From the NCBI GenBank assembly GCA_016879935.1, contig JAACJQ010000353.1:1-45851 (forward strand): a stretch of 45,851 nt of DNA, read 5' to 3'. Shown in pieces: positions 18,562 to 26,161 of this stretch (the stretch's first letter is position 1; each line of letters begins with the position of its first letter). The position numbers were made by a program, and so were the translations under genes. Under the pieces are notes generated by a model that was not told the DNA's origin, did not search any database, and worked only from the letters and a program-made list of their open reading frames with translations. The DNA is from Archangiaceae bacterium (GTDB taxonomy: Bacteria > Myxococcota > Myxococcia > Myxococcales > Myxococcaceae).

Positions 18562-19731
18562 ATGGAACTCGGTGACATGCTGGCGGAGGCGGTCCGAAAA
18601 GACTCGATCCGGGTTCCGCCGTACCCGATGACGGCGATGAAGCTGCAGCAGGTGCTCTCGAAGAGCGACTACGCGCAGAGCGACCTCGTCAACGCCATGC
18701 GCACCGACGCGGTTTTCACCGGCAACCTGCTGCGGCTCGCGAACTCACCCTTCTATCGCCGCGGAGAGGCCGTCACGTCGTTGCAGGTCGCAGTCGGCCG
18801 CATCGGCGCCAAAGAGCTCACCCGGCTCGCCATGGCCGCCACCGTCACCCAGGCCTCGAGTGGCGCAGGCCCGCTCGCGCAGCTTCGTCGCGGCCTGTGG
18901 CGCCAGTCGCTGAGCGCCGCCCTCGTCACCGAGGCGCTCTCGAAGGTCGATGGGGCCGACGGCGGAGAGGGCTTCGTCGCCGGGCTGCTCCACGACGTCG
19001 GCAAGCTGCTCGTCGTCGGCAGCATCGAAGACGCCATCGCGAAGGGGGCGTCACCAGACTCGGCCGCCATCGCGCGTGCCCTCGAGAGTCAGCACCTGGC
19101 GCTCGGCCGCGTGCTCGCAGCACGCTGGCAACTGCCCGAGGCGCTCGTCACCGTCATCACCCGCCACCACGAAGACCCGCTCCCCGATGCGCTGACGAAG
19201 CGGGTGGCGCTGGCTGATCGCATCGTCGACGCGCTGGAGCAGCAGGCGACCCTGACGACGAACGACCTCTCGGCGCTGACGGGCCTCGCGGCGCCCGCGT
19301 GCGAAGCGCTCGCCCAGATGCTCCCCGGCATACCCGCCACCATCACCGCGTTCGAGACCGAGTCGGTCGAGCCCGAACCCAGCTCGACGGGAGCCTTCAC
19401 CACGCCGTTGCCCGCGATGGCGCCGAAGCCTGGGCTGCGCGAGGTGGCGTTCAGCGTCGAGCTCAAGCGCGCCAACAAGCCACTGCACGTCGACGTCTGC
19501 CGTGCCGACGCCACGACGTTCTCGGGGCTGTCGAGAGAGGCGCTCGAGCCCAATCGGCTGCTCGAGTTCGAAGTCGTCGGAGCGTCGATGAAGGTATGGG
19601 CCGTGGTGCAGCGCGCGCGGAAGATCGGAGAGCTCTTCGACCTCGAGTGTTCGCTCTACGCCGCCTCGCCCGAGATCGCGCGCGCGTGGCAGCAGCTGCT
19701 CGAACGCTCCGTCGTGCGCCCTGCCGCCTGA
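18562..19731 (+). CDS. HDOD-domain signalling protein
   Basis: The protein has 389 residues. Residues about 12-215 form an HDOD domain: VPPYPMTAMKLQQVL, LVNAMRTDAVFTGNLLRLAN and the HD-like GFVAGLLHDVGKLLVVG are characteristic. HDOD proteins relate to HD phosphohydrolases and usually regulate signalling or motility without a confirmed enzyme activity. After a Pro-rich linker, the last 100 residues form a small beta-rich domain (FSVELKRANKPLHVDVCRAD, LEFEVVGASMKVWAVVQRAR) that recalls PilZ, but the c-di-GMP motif (RxxxR...D/NxSxxG) is not evident. The ATG follows GAGG by seven bases. It converges on the MshEN gene with only four bases between stops. Confidence 0.8.
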   Translation: MELGDMLAEAVRKDSIRVPPYPMTAMKLQQVLSKSDYAQSDLVNAMRTDAVFTGNLLRLANSPFYRRGEAVTSLQVAVGRIGAKELTRLAMAATVTQASSGAGPLAQLRRGLWRQSLSAALVTEALSKVDGADGGEGFVAGLLHDVGKLLVVGSIEDAIAKGASPDSAAIARALESQHLALGRVLAARWQLPEALVTVITRHHEDPLPDALTKRVALADRIVDALEQQATLTTNDLSALTGLAAPACEALAQMLPGIPATITAFETESVEPEPSSTGAFTTPLPAMAPKPGLREVAFSVELKRANKPLHVDVCRADATTFSGLSREALEPNRLLEFEVVGASMKVWAVVQRARKIGELFDLECSLYAASPEIARAWQQLLERSVVRPAA

Positions 19732-19735
19732 GCGG

Positions 19736-20527
19736 TCACTCTTCGCCGAGCTCGGCGATGAACTCCTCGCGTGTGGGCAGGCCCTTTTTCTGCAGCACGC
19801 GCAGCAGCGCCCAGAAGCGGCGCTCCATCGTCTCGACGTCTTCTTCGCCCTTGAGGCCGAAGAGAAAGTCGAGGTCCTTCGAGACAGCCGCGTCGAGGCG
19901 CTTCTTCGGTGCGGGCTGGGCGGCTTGCGCCGGAACCTGCACGTCGGGCGGCAGCTGGTTGTGAATCGAGATGATCTCTTCGCCCATCACCACGGGCTCG
20001 TCCTCCTCGACGGGAGAAGGAATGAGCCGCACGGTCGCGGCGCCGGGTTTGCCTCCGGGCACGGGCGACGCCGCGCTCGCAGTGACCTTGTGGTAGTAGC
20101 GCAAGATCGCCTCGCGCACCTGCGAGTGCGTCGCCACGCACGGTGACGGCTTGAGCCCCGTGGTGAACTCGACCTCGTCGATCGCCGCCTGGTTCAACGG
20201 GTCGCTCATCGCGAGTACGATGCGCTTCGTCGTGGTGCCCTTGCCGTCGATGCCGAAGGGAAACACCTCGTGGTTCTCGCAGAAGCGCGCCCGCAGCATG
20301 TGCACGGCGCTCCAGTCGACCTGCACCTTCGACAAGTCGACCGCGGGAAGGCCGAGTGAGACCGCCAGCGCGCCCGCGAGCTGCGCCTCGGTGAGCACCC
20401 CCTGCTGAATGAGCGTGATGCCCAGGCGCTGTCGCGTGCGCTTCTGCGCGAGCAGCCCCGACTCGAGCTGCTCTTTGCTGATCACTTTTCTTTCGAGGAG
20501 CAGTTCGCCGATTCGCTTCCGCGACAT
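19736..20527 (-). CDS. Standalone GspE-N (MshEN) domain protein
   Basis: This 263-residue protein starts MSRKRIGELLLERKVISKEQ and continues with paired repeats RLGITLIQQGVLTEAQLAGAL, typical of the N-terminal domain of GspE/PilB ATPases. That domain (MshEN type) can bind c-di-GMP in some proteins. LGLPAVDLSKVQVDWSAVHM and RIVLAMSDPLNQAAIDEVEF complete the fold. No ATPase Walker motif follows; instead there is a linker and a helical tail (DLDFLFGLKGEEDVETMERR FWALLR). It may act as a regulator or adaptor of a type II secretion or type IV pilus motor (inference). The ATG at 20527 is the family-typical start. Confidence 0.8.
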   Translation of the reverse strand: MSRKRIGELLLERKVISKEQLESGLLAQKRTRQRLGITLIQQGVLTEAQLAGALAVSLGLPAVDLSKVQVDWSAVHMLRARFCENHEVFPFGIDGKGTTTKRIVLAMSDPLNQAAIDEVEFTTGLKPSPCVATHSQVREAILRYYHKVTASAASPVPGGKPGAATVRLIPSPVEEDEPVVMGEEIISIHNQLPPDVQVPAQAAQPAPKKRLDAAVSKDLDFLFGLKGEEDVETMERRFWALLRVLQKKGLPTREEFIAELGEE

Positions 20528-20653
20528 GCGCCAACGTCTCGCATTTCCGGGCGAGCTGATCCACCCCGGGCCGTTTTTCTCTCTCAGCTTTCGCGAAAAC
20601 CGATGCGCGCGGCGGGTGGGTGAAGCCCAGCTTTCATCGGCATTTATCCTGCC

Positions 20654-20683
20654 TTGACACCCTTTTCCGCAGGCGCTTATGGT
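20654..20683 (+). promoter_or_regulatory. Sigma-70-type promoter for the TolQ-TolR-TolR operon
   Basis: A perfect TTGACA (20654-20659) is followed by an 18-base spacer and TATGGT (20678-20683). It lies 82 bases before the TolQ-like start, leaving a leader of about 75 bases. The 238-bp gap to the divergent MshEN gene also holds a 10-bp palindrome TTTCGCGAAA (20589-20598) of unknown meaning. Confidence 0.55.
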
Positions 20684-20765
20684 GCGCGCGATTTTCGGAC
20701 AGGTCCTGATCCGAAGACAGTCAATCAACAGGGGACACTGGACACTGGTTGGAGGCTTTCCCGCA

Positions 20766-21497
20766 ATGACTCTCGCATCGCTGATTCCGCTCGCAAATGA
20801 GGCCGCTGGTGAAGGTGGAGACGCCAGCCTTTTCGCCCGTATCGCTGACGCATGGGTTGAAGGTGGCTGGGGTATGTACCCCATCGCTTTCTTCTTCGTG
20901 ATCGGCCTCGCCATCACGGTTGAGCGCGTGATCGTGTTGTTCTTCGGCGCCGCCATCAACAAGGACGGCTTCCTCCGCGGCCTGAAGAAGCACATCTACG
21001 CGGGCGACCTCGACAAGGCGATCAACTACGTCGCCGGTCAGAAGCCCACGCCGCTCACGAACGTCGTGAAGTCGGGCCTGATGAACGTTCCGAAGGGTGA
21101 AGAGGAAGTTCAGGCGGCGCTCGACGAAGCGGCGCTCCGTGAGAACCCGAAGCTCGAGGCTCGCTCGGGCTACCTCGCCATGCTCGGCAACGCGGCCATG
21201 CTCGCCGGTCTGCTCGGCACGGTCGATGGTCTCATCGGCTCGTTCAAGGCCGTCGCGCACGCTGCGCCCGCCGACCGCGCGACGATTCTCGCCGGTTCGA
21301 TCGGTGAAGCCATGAACTGCACCCGCTTCGGCCTCATCGCCGCCATCCCCCTCCTGATCTTCTTCTCGGTGCTCAACGGCCGCACCCAGTCGCTGATCAA
21401 CGACATCAACGAGACCTCGGTCGCGGTTTTGAACCTGATCGTCCAGAACAAGGACAAGTTCAAGAACCTGACGGTCCCGGCTCAGGCCGAAGAGTAA
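20766..21497 (+). CDS. MotA/TolQ/ExbB-type proton-channel subunit (AglR-like)
   Basis: This 243-residue inner-membrane protein has the TolQ/ExbB layout. The first membrane segment (GMYPIAFFFVIGLAITVERVIV) is followed by a long cytoplasmic loop. The second and third segments contain YLAMLGNAAMLAGLLGTVDGLI and GEAMNCTRFGLIAAIPLLIFFS, with the conserved GTV and (T/S)xxGLxxAIP signatures. With the two TolR proteins downstream it would form a proton-driven motor. In Myxococcus the gliding motor AglRQS has the same set of one TolQ-like and two TolR-like subunits, so AglR is a plausible counterpart, but Tol or Exb import roles cannot be excluded. The ATG at 20766 has GGAGG 11 bases upstream. Confidence 0.85.
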   Translation: MTLASLIPLANEAAGEGGDASLFARIADAWVEGGWGMYPIAFFFVIGLAITVERVIVLFFGAAINKDGFLRGLKKHIYAGDLDKAINYVAGQKPTPLTNVVKSGLMNVPKGEEEVQAALDEAALRENPKLEARSGYLAMLGNAAMLAGLLGTVDGLIGSFKAVAHAAPADRATILAGSIGEAMNCTRFGLIAAIPLLIFFSVLNGRTQSLINDINETSVAVLNLIVQNKDKFKNLTVPAQAEE

Positions 21498-21505
21498 GTC
21501 GTTCG

Positions 21506-21560
21506 CTGCCCCGAAAGGGCAGTGTCCCCAGACGGCCGGGAGGAACCATTCCCGGCCGTC
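21506..21560 (+). terminator. Tandem stem-loops between TolQ-like and first TolR-like gene
   Basis: A small hairpin CTGCCC/GGGCAG (21506-21522, loop CGAAA) is followed by a perfect 11-bp stem GACGGCCGGGA/TCCCGGCCGTC (21531-21560, loop of eight bases). The following sequence ACTGTCTTG has few T residues, so this is more likely a partial terminator or RNA-stability element inside the operon than a full stop. Confidence 0.5.
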
Positions 21561-21636
21561 ACTGTCTTGAAGCCCGTTCTGACTTTCATGCAGTCGATGT
21601 CACCGCAGCAATGCCGGTGACCTGAAGGAGTTGACC

Positions 21637-22122
21637 ATGGCCGGCGGTATGGACCTTGGCGGTGGTGGAAAAGGCGGCAAGAAGCCCCTCGACACCAGCA
21701 TCAACCTCGTCCCGTTCATCGACCTGATGGCCGTGACGATCGTGTTCCTCATCATGACGGCCGTGTGGACGCAGCTTGGGCGTCTGCAGGTGTCGCAGTC
21801 GGGGCAGTCGGCGCAGGAAGAGCAGCCGCAGGAAAACAAGCCGCCTCCGCCGTCGCTGCTCATCACCGAGAAAGAGCTCAAGCTCTCGGTCGGTGGTCTT
21901 CAGTACGACCCGATTCCCGTCATCAAGGACGAGAAGGGCCGCATCGAGCTCAAGAAGCTCGTCGAGAACCTCGGCAAGGTGAAGGCAGAGCAGCCTGACC
22001 AGGTCTCCATCACTCTCCAGACGGAAGACGGCGTGCTGTACGACGACCTCGTTCGCATCATCGACGCCGTCATTGGCGCTCAGTTCCCCAGCGTGTCGGT
22101 CTCGCCGGCCTCCAGCAGCTGA
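21637..22122 (+). CDS. TolR/ExbD-type subunit 1 (AglQ-like)
   Basis: This 161-residue protein has a Gly/Lys-rich N-terminus, then one membrane helix with the conserved aspartate D29 in SINLVPFIDLMAVTIVFLIM. A Gln/Pro linker (EEQPQENKPPPPS) and a periplasmic ExbD-type domain with a C-terminal strand-helix follow. The aspartate is the proton carrier of TolR/ExbD proteins. The start at 21637 was preferred over TTG 21631 because AAGGAG ends directly before the TTG, leaving the correct six-base spacing only for the ATG. It is separated from the TolQ-like gene by 139 bp with two hairpins. Confidence 0.85.
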   Translation: MAGGMDLGGGGKGGKKPLDTSINLVPFIDLMAVTIVFLIMTAVWTQLGRLQVSQSGQSAQEEQPQENKPPPPSLLITEKELKLSVGGLQYDPIPVIKDEKGRIELKKLVENLGKVKAEQPDQVSITLQTEDGVLYDDLVRIIDAVIGAQFPSVSVSPASSS

Positions 22123-22137
22123 AGAAAGACAACGACC

Positions 22138-22710
22138 ATGGCCATCGAAGCCCCCGGTAAGCGGTACGGTAAGCGCCTGCAGCACTCGAAGATCTTCGGG
22201 CACGGCCTGCACGGCCCCAAGAGCACCAACGCCGACCTGAACGTGACGCCGCTCGTCGACATGTTCGTCATTCTCGTGCTCTTCCTCGTCGCGAACTTCT
22301 CGGCGACGGGCGAGATCCTCTCGATGTCGAAGGACATCGAGCTTCCCGAGGCCTCCAACACGGACGAGCTGCAGCTCGCGCCCGTCGTGCAGGTCTCGAA
22401 AGATCAGGTCATCGTCTCGGGCACGTCGGTCGGTCGCGTCGACGACCTCACCCGTGAGGACTACCTCAACATTCCCGCGCTCGAAGAGAAGCTGCGCGAC
22501 ATGAAGAAGCAGTTCGAAGACCTGCACAACGCGGCGAACGACTCGGGCTCCTTCAAGGGAGACGTGAACATTCAGGCCGACAAGAAGGTGCAGTTCCGCA
22601 TCATCAAGCGCGTGATGTTCTCGTGCGCTGCGGCGGGCTACGGCAACATCGCGTTCGCGACGATGGCGCCCAGCAAGTCGGGCTCCGACGCCACGGCTTC
22701 TCGCGAGTAA
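22138..22710 (+). CDS. TolR/ExbD-type subunit 2 (AglS-like)
   Basis: The protein has 190 residues. A basic N-terminal tail of about 30 residues precedes the single membrane helix DLNVTPLVDMFVILVLFLVA, in which D41 is the conserved proton-carrying aspartate. The periplasmic part contains ELPEASNTDELQLAPVVQVS and a longer helical insert (PALEEKLRDMKKQFEDLHNA) absent from subunit 1, then the typical FRIIKRVMFSCAAAGYGNIA ending. Two dissimilar TolR proteins in one operon suggest a heteromeric motor. A terminator follows 25 bases after the stop. Confidence 0.85.
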   Translation: MAIEAPGKRYGKRLQHSKIFGHGLHGPKSTNADLNVTPLVDMFVILVLFLVANFSATGEILSMSKDIELPEASNTDELQLAPVVQVSKDQVIVSGTSVGRVDDLTREDYLNIPALEEKLRDMKKQFEDLHNAANDSGSFKGDVNIQADKKVQFRIIKRVMFSCAAAGYGNIAFATMAPSKSGSDATASRE

Positions 22711-22735
22711 GTCGCATCGAGTCGTTCATCGAACG

Positions 22736-22770
22736 GGCGCTCCTGGAAACGGGGGCGCCTGTTTCGTTTC
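22736..22770 (+). terminator. Rho-independent terminator of the TolQ-TolR-TolR operon
   Basis: GGCGCTCC (22736-22743) pairs with GGGGCGCC (22752-22759) with one G-U pair, around an eight-base loop. TGTTTCGTTT follows. It lies between the second TolR gene and the DedA gene, whose ribosome binding site starts at 22772. Confidence 0.75.
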
Positions 22771-22781
22771 TGGAGGGCTCG

Positions 22782-23507
22782 GTGCTATGCGCGCGCTCGC
22801 ACATGGACTCCATCGTCGACCTCGTTCACACCATGCTGGGCTGGCTGCGCGACCCTGGCACCCTCATCGAGGGGCACTCGACCCTCTACGCGTACGGCAT
22901 TCTGTCGCTGGTGGTGTTCCTCGAGACGGGCGCGCTGGTGGCGTTCCTGCCCGGAGACTCGCTGCTGGTCGTCGCCGGCACCTACGCAGCGGCTGCTGCG
23001 AACAACCCCGACGCGAAGCTGCAGATCAGCCTGCTGCTGCTGAACCTGTGTCTGGTGCCTGCGGCCATCATCGGCGACGCCACTTCATACTTCATCGGCT
23101 CGCGGCTGGGCTCGGCGCTCTACAACCGGCCCGACTCGCGCTTCTTCAAGAAGGCGCACCTCGAGGCGGCGCGCGCGTTCTACGAGAAGCATGGTGGCAA
23201 GGCGATCATCATTGCCCGCTTCATGCCGCTCGTTCGCACCTTCGTGCCGGTGGTGGCTGGCGCCGCGAAGATGCCGTACCGCCGCTTCGCCACGTTCAAC
23301 ATCGTGGGCGGCGCGGCGTGGGTGATGTCGATGACGGTGATGGGCTACGTGCTCGGCCAGCTGGTGCCGAACATCGGCAAGCACGTCGAGAAGGTGATCA
23401 TCGTGGTGGTGTTCCTCTCGATTCTGCCGGGCATCATCAGCTACTTCCGCCGCGACAAGACGCCGCCGCCGTCAGCGCCCCCCGCCGAGGCGCCCAAGCC
23501 CGCCTGA
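22782..23507 (+). CDS. DedA-family (SNARE-associated/VTT) membrane protein
   Basis: The protein has about 241 residues and several membrane segments. DedA family marks are FLETGALVAFLPGDSLLVVAG, the internal re-entrant-type region GDATSYFIGSRLGSAL, and FEKHGGK-like FYEKHGGKAIIIARFMPLVR followed by RTFVPVVAGAAKMPYRRF. The family is linked to membrane homeostasis and lipid-carrier flipping. The C-terminus is Pro/Ala-rich and cytoplasmic. GTG 22782 has GGAGGG four to five bases upstream, so I chose it; ATG 22803 is the common alternative and lacks a nearby ribosome binding site. Confidence 0.85.
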   Translation: MLCARSHMDSIVDLVHTMLGWLRDPGTLIEGHSTLYAYGILSLVVFLETGALVAFLPGDSLLVVAGTYAAAAANNPDAKLQISLLLLNLCLVPAAIIGDATSYFIGSRLGSALYNRPDSRFFKKAHLEAARAFYEKHGGKAIIIARFMPLVRTFVPVVAGAAKMPYRRFATFNIVGGAAWVMSMTVMGYVLGQLVPNIGKHVEKVIIVVVFLSILPGIISYFRRDKTPPPSAPPAEAPKPA

Positions 23508-23568
23508 CCGGTCGATTGTCGGGAGAAGGGGTGGCATCACCGCCCCTCCAGCAGTTACGGAGCACCTC

Positions 23569-24231
23569 GTGCGAGACGCGCTCGAGCGGGTGAAGGCAGC
23601 GGCCCAACGGCTGAAGGTCTTCCCGCTCCCCTCGGCGGTGCTGTTGCCTGGCGGCATCATGCCGCTGCACATCTTCGAGCCCCGCTACAAGGCGATGCTC
23701 AAAGACGCGATGGACACCGACGGCGTCTTCGCGATGGCGCAGGTCGTTCCAGGCCAGGAAGACCACCTCGCCGGCAAGCCCGAGCTCGACCCGATGCTGT
23801 GCGTGGGCGTGGTGTCGGTGCACGAGCACCTCGAAGACGGCCGCTCGAACATGGTGCTGACCGGTGTGTGCCGTGCGCGAATCGTGACGGAGCACTCGCA
23901 GTCGAAGGCCTACCGCGAGGTCGTGGCCGAGGTGTTGCCCGATGCGCCGTATGAAGGCGAAGAAGAGGCCGCGCTCCGGTCGGCCATCTTCGAGCTGATG
24001 GCCCGTGTGCCGAACGAGGTCGGTCAGCGAATCGCGCAGGTGACGACTGGCGCCCGAGGTGGAGCCCTCGCCGACATCATCGTCGGAAGTCTGGTGTCGG
24101 ACCCGGAGCGGCGCTTCGAGGTGCTCTCGCAGCTCGACGTGCCAGCCCGATTGAGCGCGGTGACCAGCGATCTCATCGAGCTCGCCAGCCGCATCAAGCC
24201 GCCGCGCAAACCAGAGGGCTTGCTGAACTGA
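23569..24231 (+). CDS. Lon N-terminal (substrate-binding) domain protein without protease
   Basis: The protein has 220 residues and a GTG start. Residues about 16-200 match the Lon substrate-binding domain: KVFPLPSAVLLPGGIMPLHI, FEPRYKAMLKDAM and GVCRARIVTEHSQSKAYREV. No AAA+ or protease domain follows. Standalone LON-N proteins are common in bacteria and may act as adaptors or chaperones; the role here is unknown. It lies 61 bases after the DedA gene and may be co-transcribed. A structured sequence (24229-24282) begins at its stop codon. Confidence 0.82.
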   Translation: MRDALERVKAAAQRLKVFPLPSAVLLPGGIMPLHIFEPRYKAMLKDAMDTDGVFAMAQVVPGQEDHLAGKPELDPMLCVGVVSVHEHLEDGRSNMVLTGVCRARIVTEHSQSKAYREVVAEVLPDAPYEGEEEAALRSAIFELMARVPNEVGQRIAQVTTGARGGALADIIVGSLVSDPERRFEVLSQLDVPARLSAVTSDLIELASRIKPPRKPEGLLN

Positions 24232-24282
24232 CGCTGGCCTCGGCTACGCCGAGCGGAGCGCTTCGACGCTTCGCGAGCGTCA
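24229..24282 (+). other. Nested inverted repeats at the end of the Lon-N gene
   Basis: TGACGCT (24229-24235) pairs with AGCGTCA (24276-24282), enclosing a perfect CTCGGC-tac-GCCGAG hairpin (24239-24253). There is no T-tract, so it may be an RNA 3' end stabiliser or a Rho-dependent site rather than an intrinsic terminator. Confidence 0.4.
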
Positions 24283-24339
24283 GCATCAACCTGCTCGCCG
24301 GTCTGGGCGACGAGGTGCCGTCTCGAAATCGAGCCTGCT

Positions 24340-24835
24340 CGAGGCCGGGTCGCCCATCAACTCGCTCGTGAAAGTGGCCCGAACCGAGCCTGCGTCGGAG
24401 TTCACGATGAAGGTCCACGCACTGCCTCATCAACTGGCTCGTGACTGGATCCAGGCTGATGGGCCCGAGTCGGAATTCACGATGAAGACGGCTGCGAGTT
24501 CGACACCGTGTCACTCAACTGGCTCGTGAGTGAATCCATGCCGGAGGCGTAGCGAGCTCGGCCACCACAGTGGCCGCATCGGCTGGCTCGTGAGTGAACT
24601 CAAAGGCTGGTGGACTCGCGAGCCTTCGTCGCAATTCGCGATGAAGACTCTGCGAGCTGGTCCACGAGCACAGGGGCAACATCAACCGGCTCGCGAGTGA
24701 ATCCAGGCTGCGGGCCCGCGACGCGCGTGCGTCGCATCTCACGATGAACCGTCCACGAGCACGGCGACCGCATCAGCCACCTCGTGAAGCGGAGTCGACG
24801 CGGCCGTTTCGTCCGGGTCCACGATGAAGACGGCC
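24340..24835. repeat. Degenerate direct repeats in a gene-free stretch
   Basis: The 631 bp between 24231 and 24863 hold no convincing gene. Two motifs recur in alternation. GGCTCGTGAGTGAATCC-like sequences start near 24364, 24436, 24521, 24585, 24688 and 24778. TTCACGATGAAG-like sequences start at 24401, 24476, 24635, 24738 and 24818. Spacing varies from about 64 to 103 bp, with one expected TTCACGATG copy missing between 24521 and 24585. Read on the minus strand, units give fragments like FIVNSDxG...WIQSRAS interrupted by stops, so an ancient coding repeat that has decayed is possible. Confidence 0.7.
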
Positions 24836-24862
24836 ACCTCCACGCCCCACGCATCGAGGACT

Positions 24863-26161
24863 TCAGGCGATGTGCGCAACGCGCGGGGTCGGCAGCGCTT
24901 TGGGCGTGCGGCGGGCCTCGACGGGAATCTCGACCGTGAAGCACGCCCCCTGCTCCGTGGGCGTCAGCGAGAGCTCGCCGCCCATCGCCCGCACCATCTC
25001 CCGCGACATCGCCAGCCCCAGACCCGTGCCTTTGCCTGGCGGGTTGGTCGTGAAGAACGGCTCGAACAGGTGCTCCTTCACCTCGTCACTGATGCCCGGC
25101 CCATTGTCGGCCACGTCGACGGCGACGCCCTTCGCGGTGCGGCGAAGCGTGACGACCAACCGGGGCTCCTTCACCCGGCCCTGCTGCAGCGCATCTGAGG
25201 CATTGACGAGCAGGTTCAACACCACCTGCACGAGCTTGCGGTGGCTCGCCTTCACCAGCGGCACCGTCGAGAGGCCCTTGCAGTCGACGAAGGCGCCGGG
25301 CGGCATTCCCACCGAGGCCAGGCGCAGGGCCTCTTGCACCACGTCGGCCAGATGCACCTGCTTGCCGCCGTCGGACTCGTCGCGTGCGAAGGCCTTCAAG
25401 TCGGAGACGATCTGCCTGATGCGTTCGATGCCGAGCTGGGCCTCGGCGAGCACCTCTGCTGGTGGTTCGTCACCGAGCACACCTCCGTGAACGAGGTGCT
25501 CCCGCACGAGCCCGACGTTCGAGCTCACGAACGCGAGCGGGTTGTTGATCTCGTGCGCCACGCCCGCCGCCAGCTGCCCGACGAGCGCCATACGTTCGGC
25601 TTGCGCCTGACGGCGCTCGGCGGTCTGCAGCTGCTCGTTTCGCGAAGCCTCGCGCTCGAGCTCGGCCTTCCGCTGGAGCGAGTACCCAAAGGAGCACAAC
25701 GCAGCCAGACCGTTGACCACAAAGCCAGAGACGACGAACTCGACGAGCTCGCCCTCACTCAACGGCAGATCGCCACGCGCGAGCAGCGCCGAAACCCCGC
25801 CCGCCAGCGCGGCGGCGACCACGACACGCACCTCGTCGAAGAAGATGATGCTCACGACGAGCGGCACCGAGCAGATGGTGAGCAACAACGTATAGGGCCG
25901 GGTGTCGGTCATCATCGACGGCACGAGGACGATGAAGAGCGCGGTGACGGCGACGGGGCTCCAGCGCCGAACGAGCAGGCCCGCCTTCCGCTCGACGAGC
26001 ACCAGCGCGATCAACATCGCGGCGGCGCCGAGCTCCCACAGCGCACGAAGCGGCCCCAGCGTTCCCATCATGAACTGGAGCACCGAGAACACGCAGCCCG
26101 AGAGGGCGCCCAGGGTGAGCACCAGCTCTCGCATCGAGCGCATGGGCATGGAGCGAACCAT
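24863..26161 (-). CDS. Membrane sensor histidine kinase (second of a tandem pair)
   Basis: This 432-residue protein has five or six hydrophobic segments (about 10-155) with little periplasmic sequence, then a coiled segment ([19 protein letters not shown]) and the dimerisation domain with phospho-acceptor His 203 in [17 protein letters not shown]. ATPase boxes follow: N ([17 protein letters not shown]), G1 ([10 protein letters not shown]), F ([11 protein letters not shown]) and G2 ([11 protein letters not shown]). The compact N-terminus suggests it senses a membrane or lipid signal. The ATG at 26161 overlaps the stop of the upstream kinase (TGATG), so they are translationally coupled. No response regulator is adjacent. 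It is a paralogue of the kinase upstream. Confidence 0.88.
   Translation of the reverse strand: MVRSMPMRSMRELVLTLGALSGCVFSVLQFMMGTLGPLRALWELGAAAMLIALVLVERKAGLLVRRWSPVAVTALFIVLVPSMMTDTRPYTLLLTICSVPLVVSIIFFDEVRVVVAAALAGGVSALLARGDLPLSEGELVEFVVSGFVVNGLAALCSFGYSLQRKAELEREASRNEQLQTAERRQAQAERMALVGQLAAGVAHEINNPLAFVSSNVGLVREHLVHGGVLGDEPPAEVLAEAQLGIERIRQIVSDLKAFARDESDGGKQVHLADVVQEALRLASVGMPPGAFVDCKGLSTVPLVKASHRKLVQVVLNLLVNASDALQQGRVKEPRLVVTLRRTAKGVAVDVADNGPGISDEVKEHLFEPFFTTNPPGKGTGLGLAMSREMVRAMGGELSLTPTEQGACFTVEIPVEARRTPKALPTPRVAHIA

Noticed and set aside
20589-20598. TTTCGCGAAA palindrome before the motor operon
   Set aside because: Ten bases of palindrome in a 238-bp gap may be chance; no known regulator site was recognised, so it is only noted.
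24194-24944. Small minus-strand frames in the repeat region
   Set aside because: They are short, Arg/Ser-rich, broken by stops, lack ribosome sites and simply read the DNA repeats.
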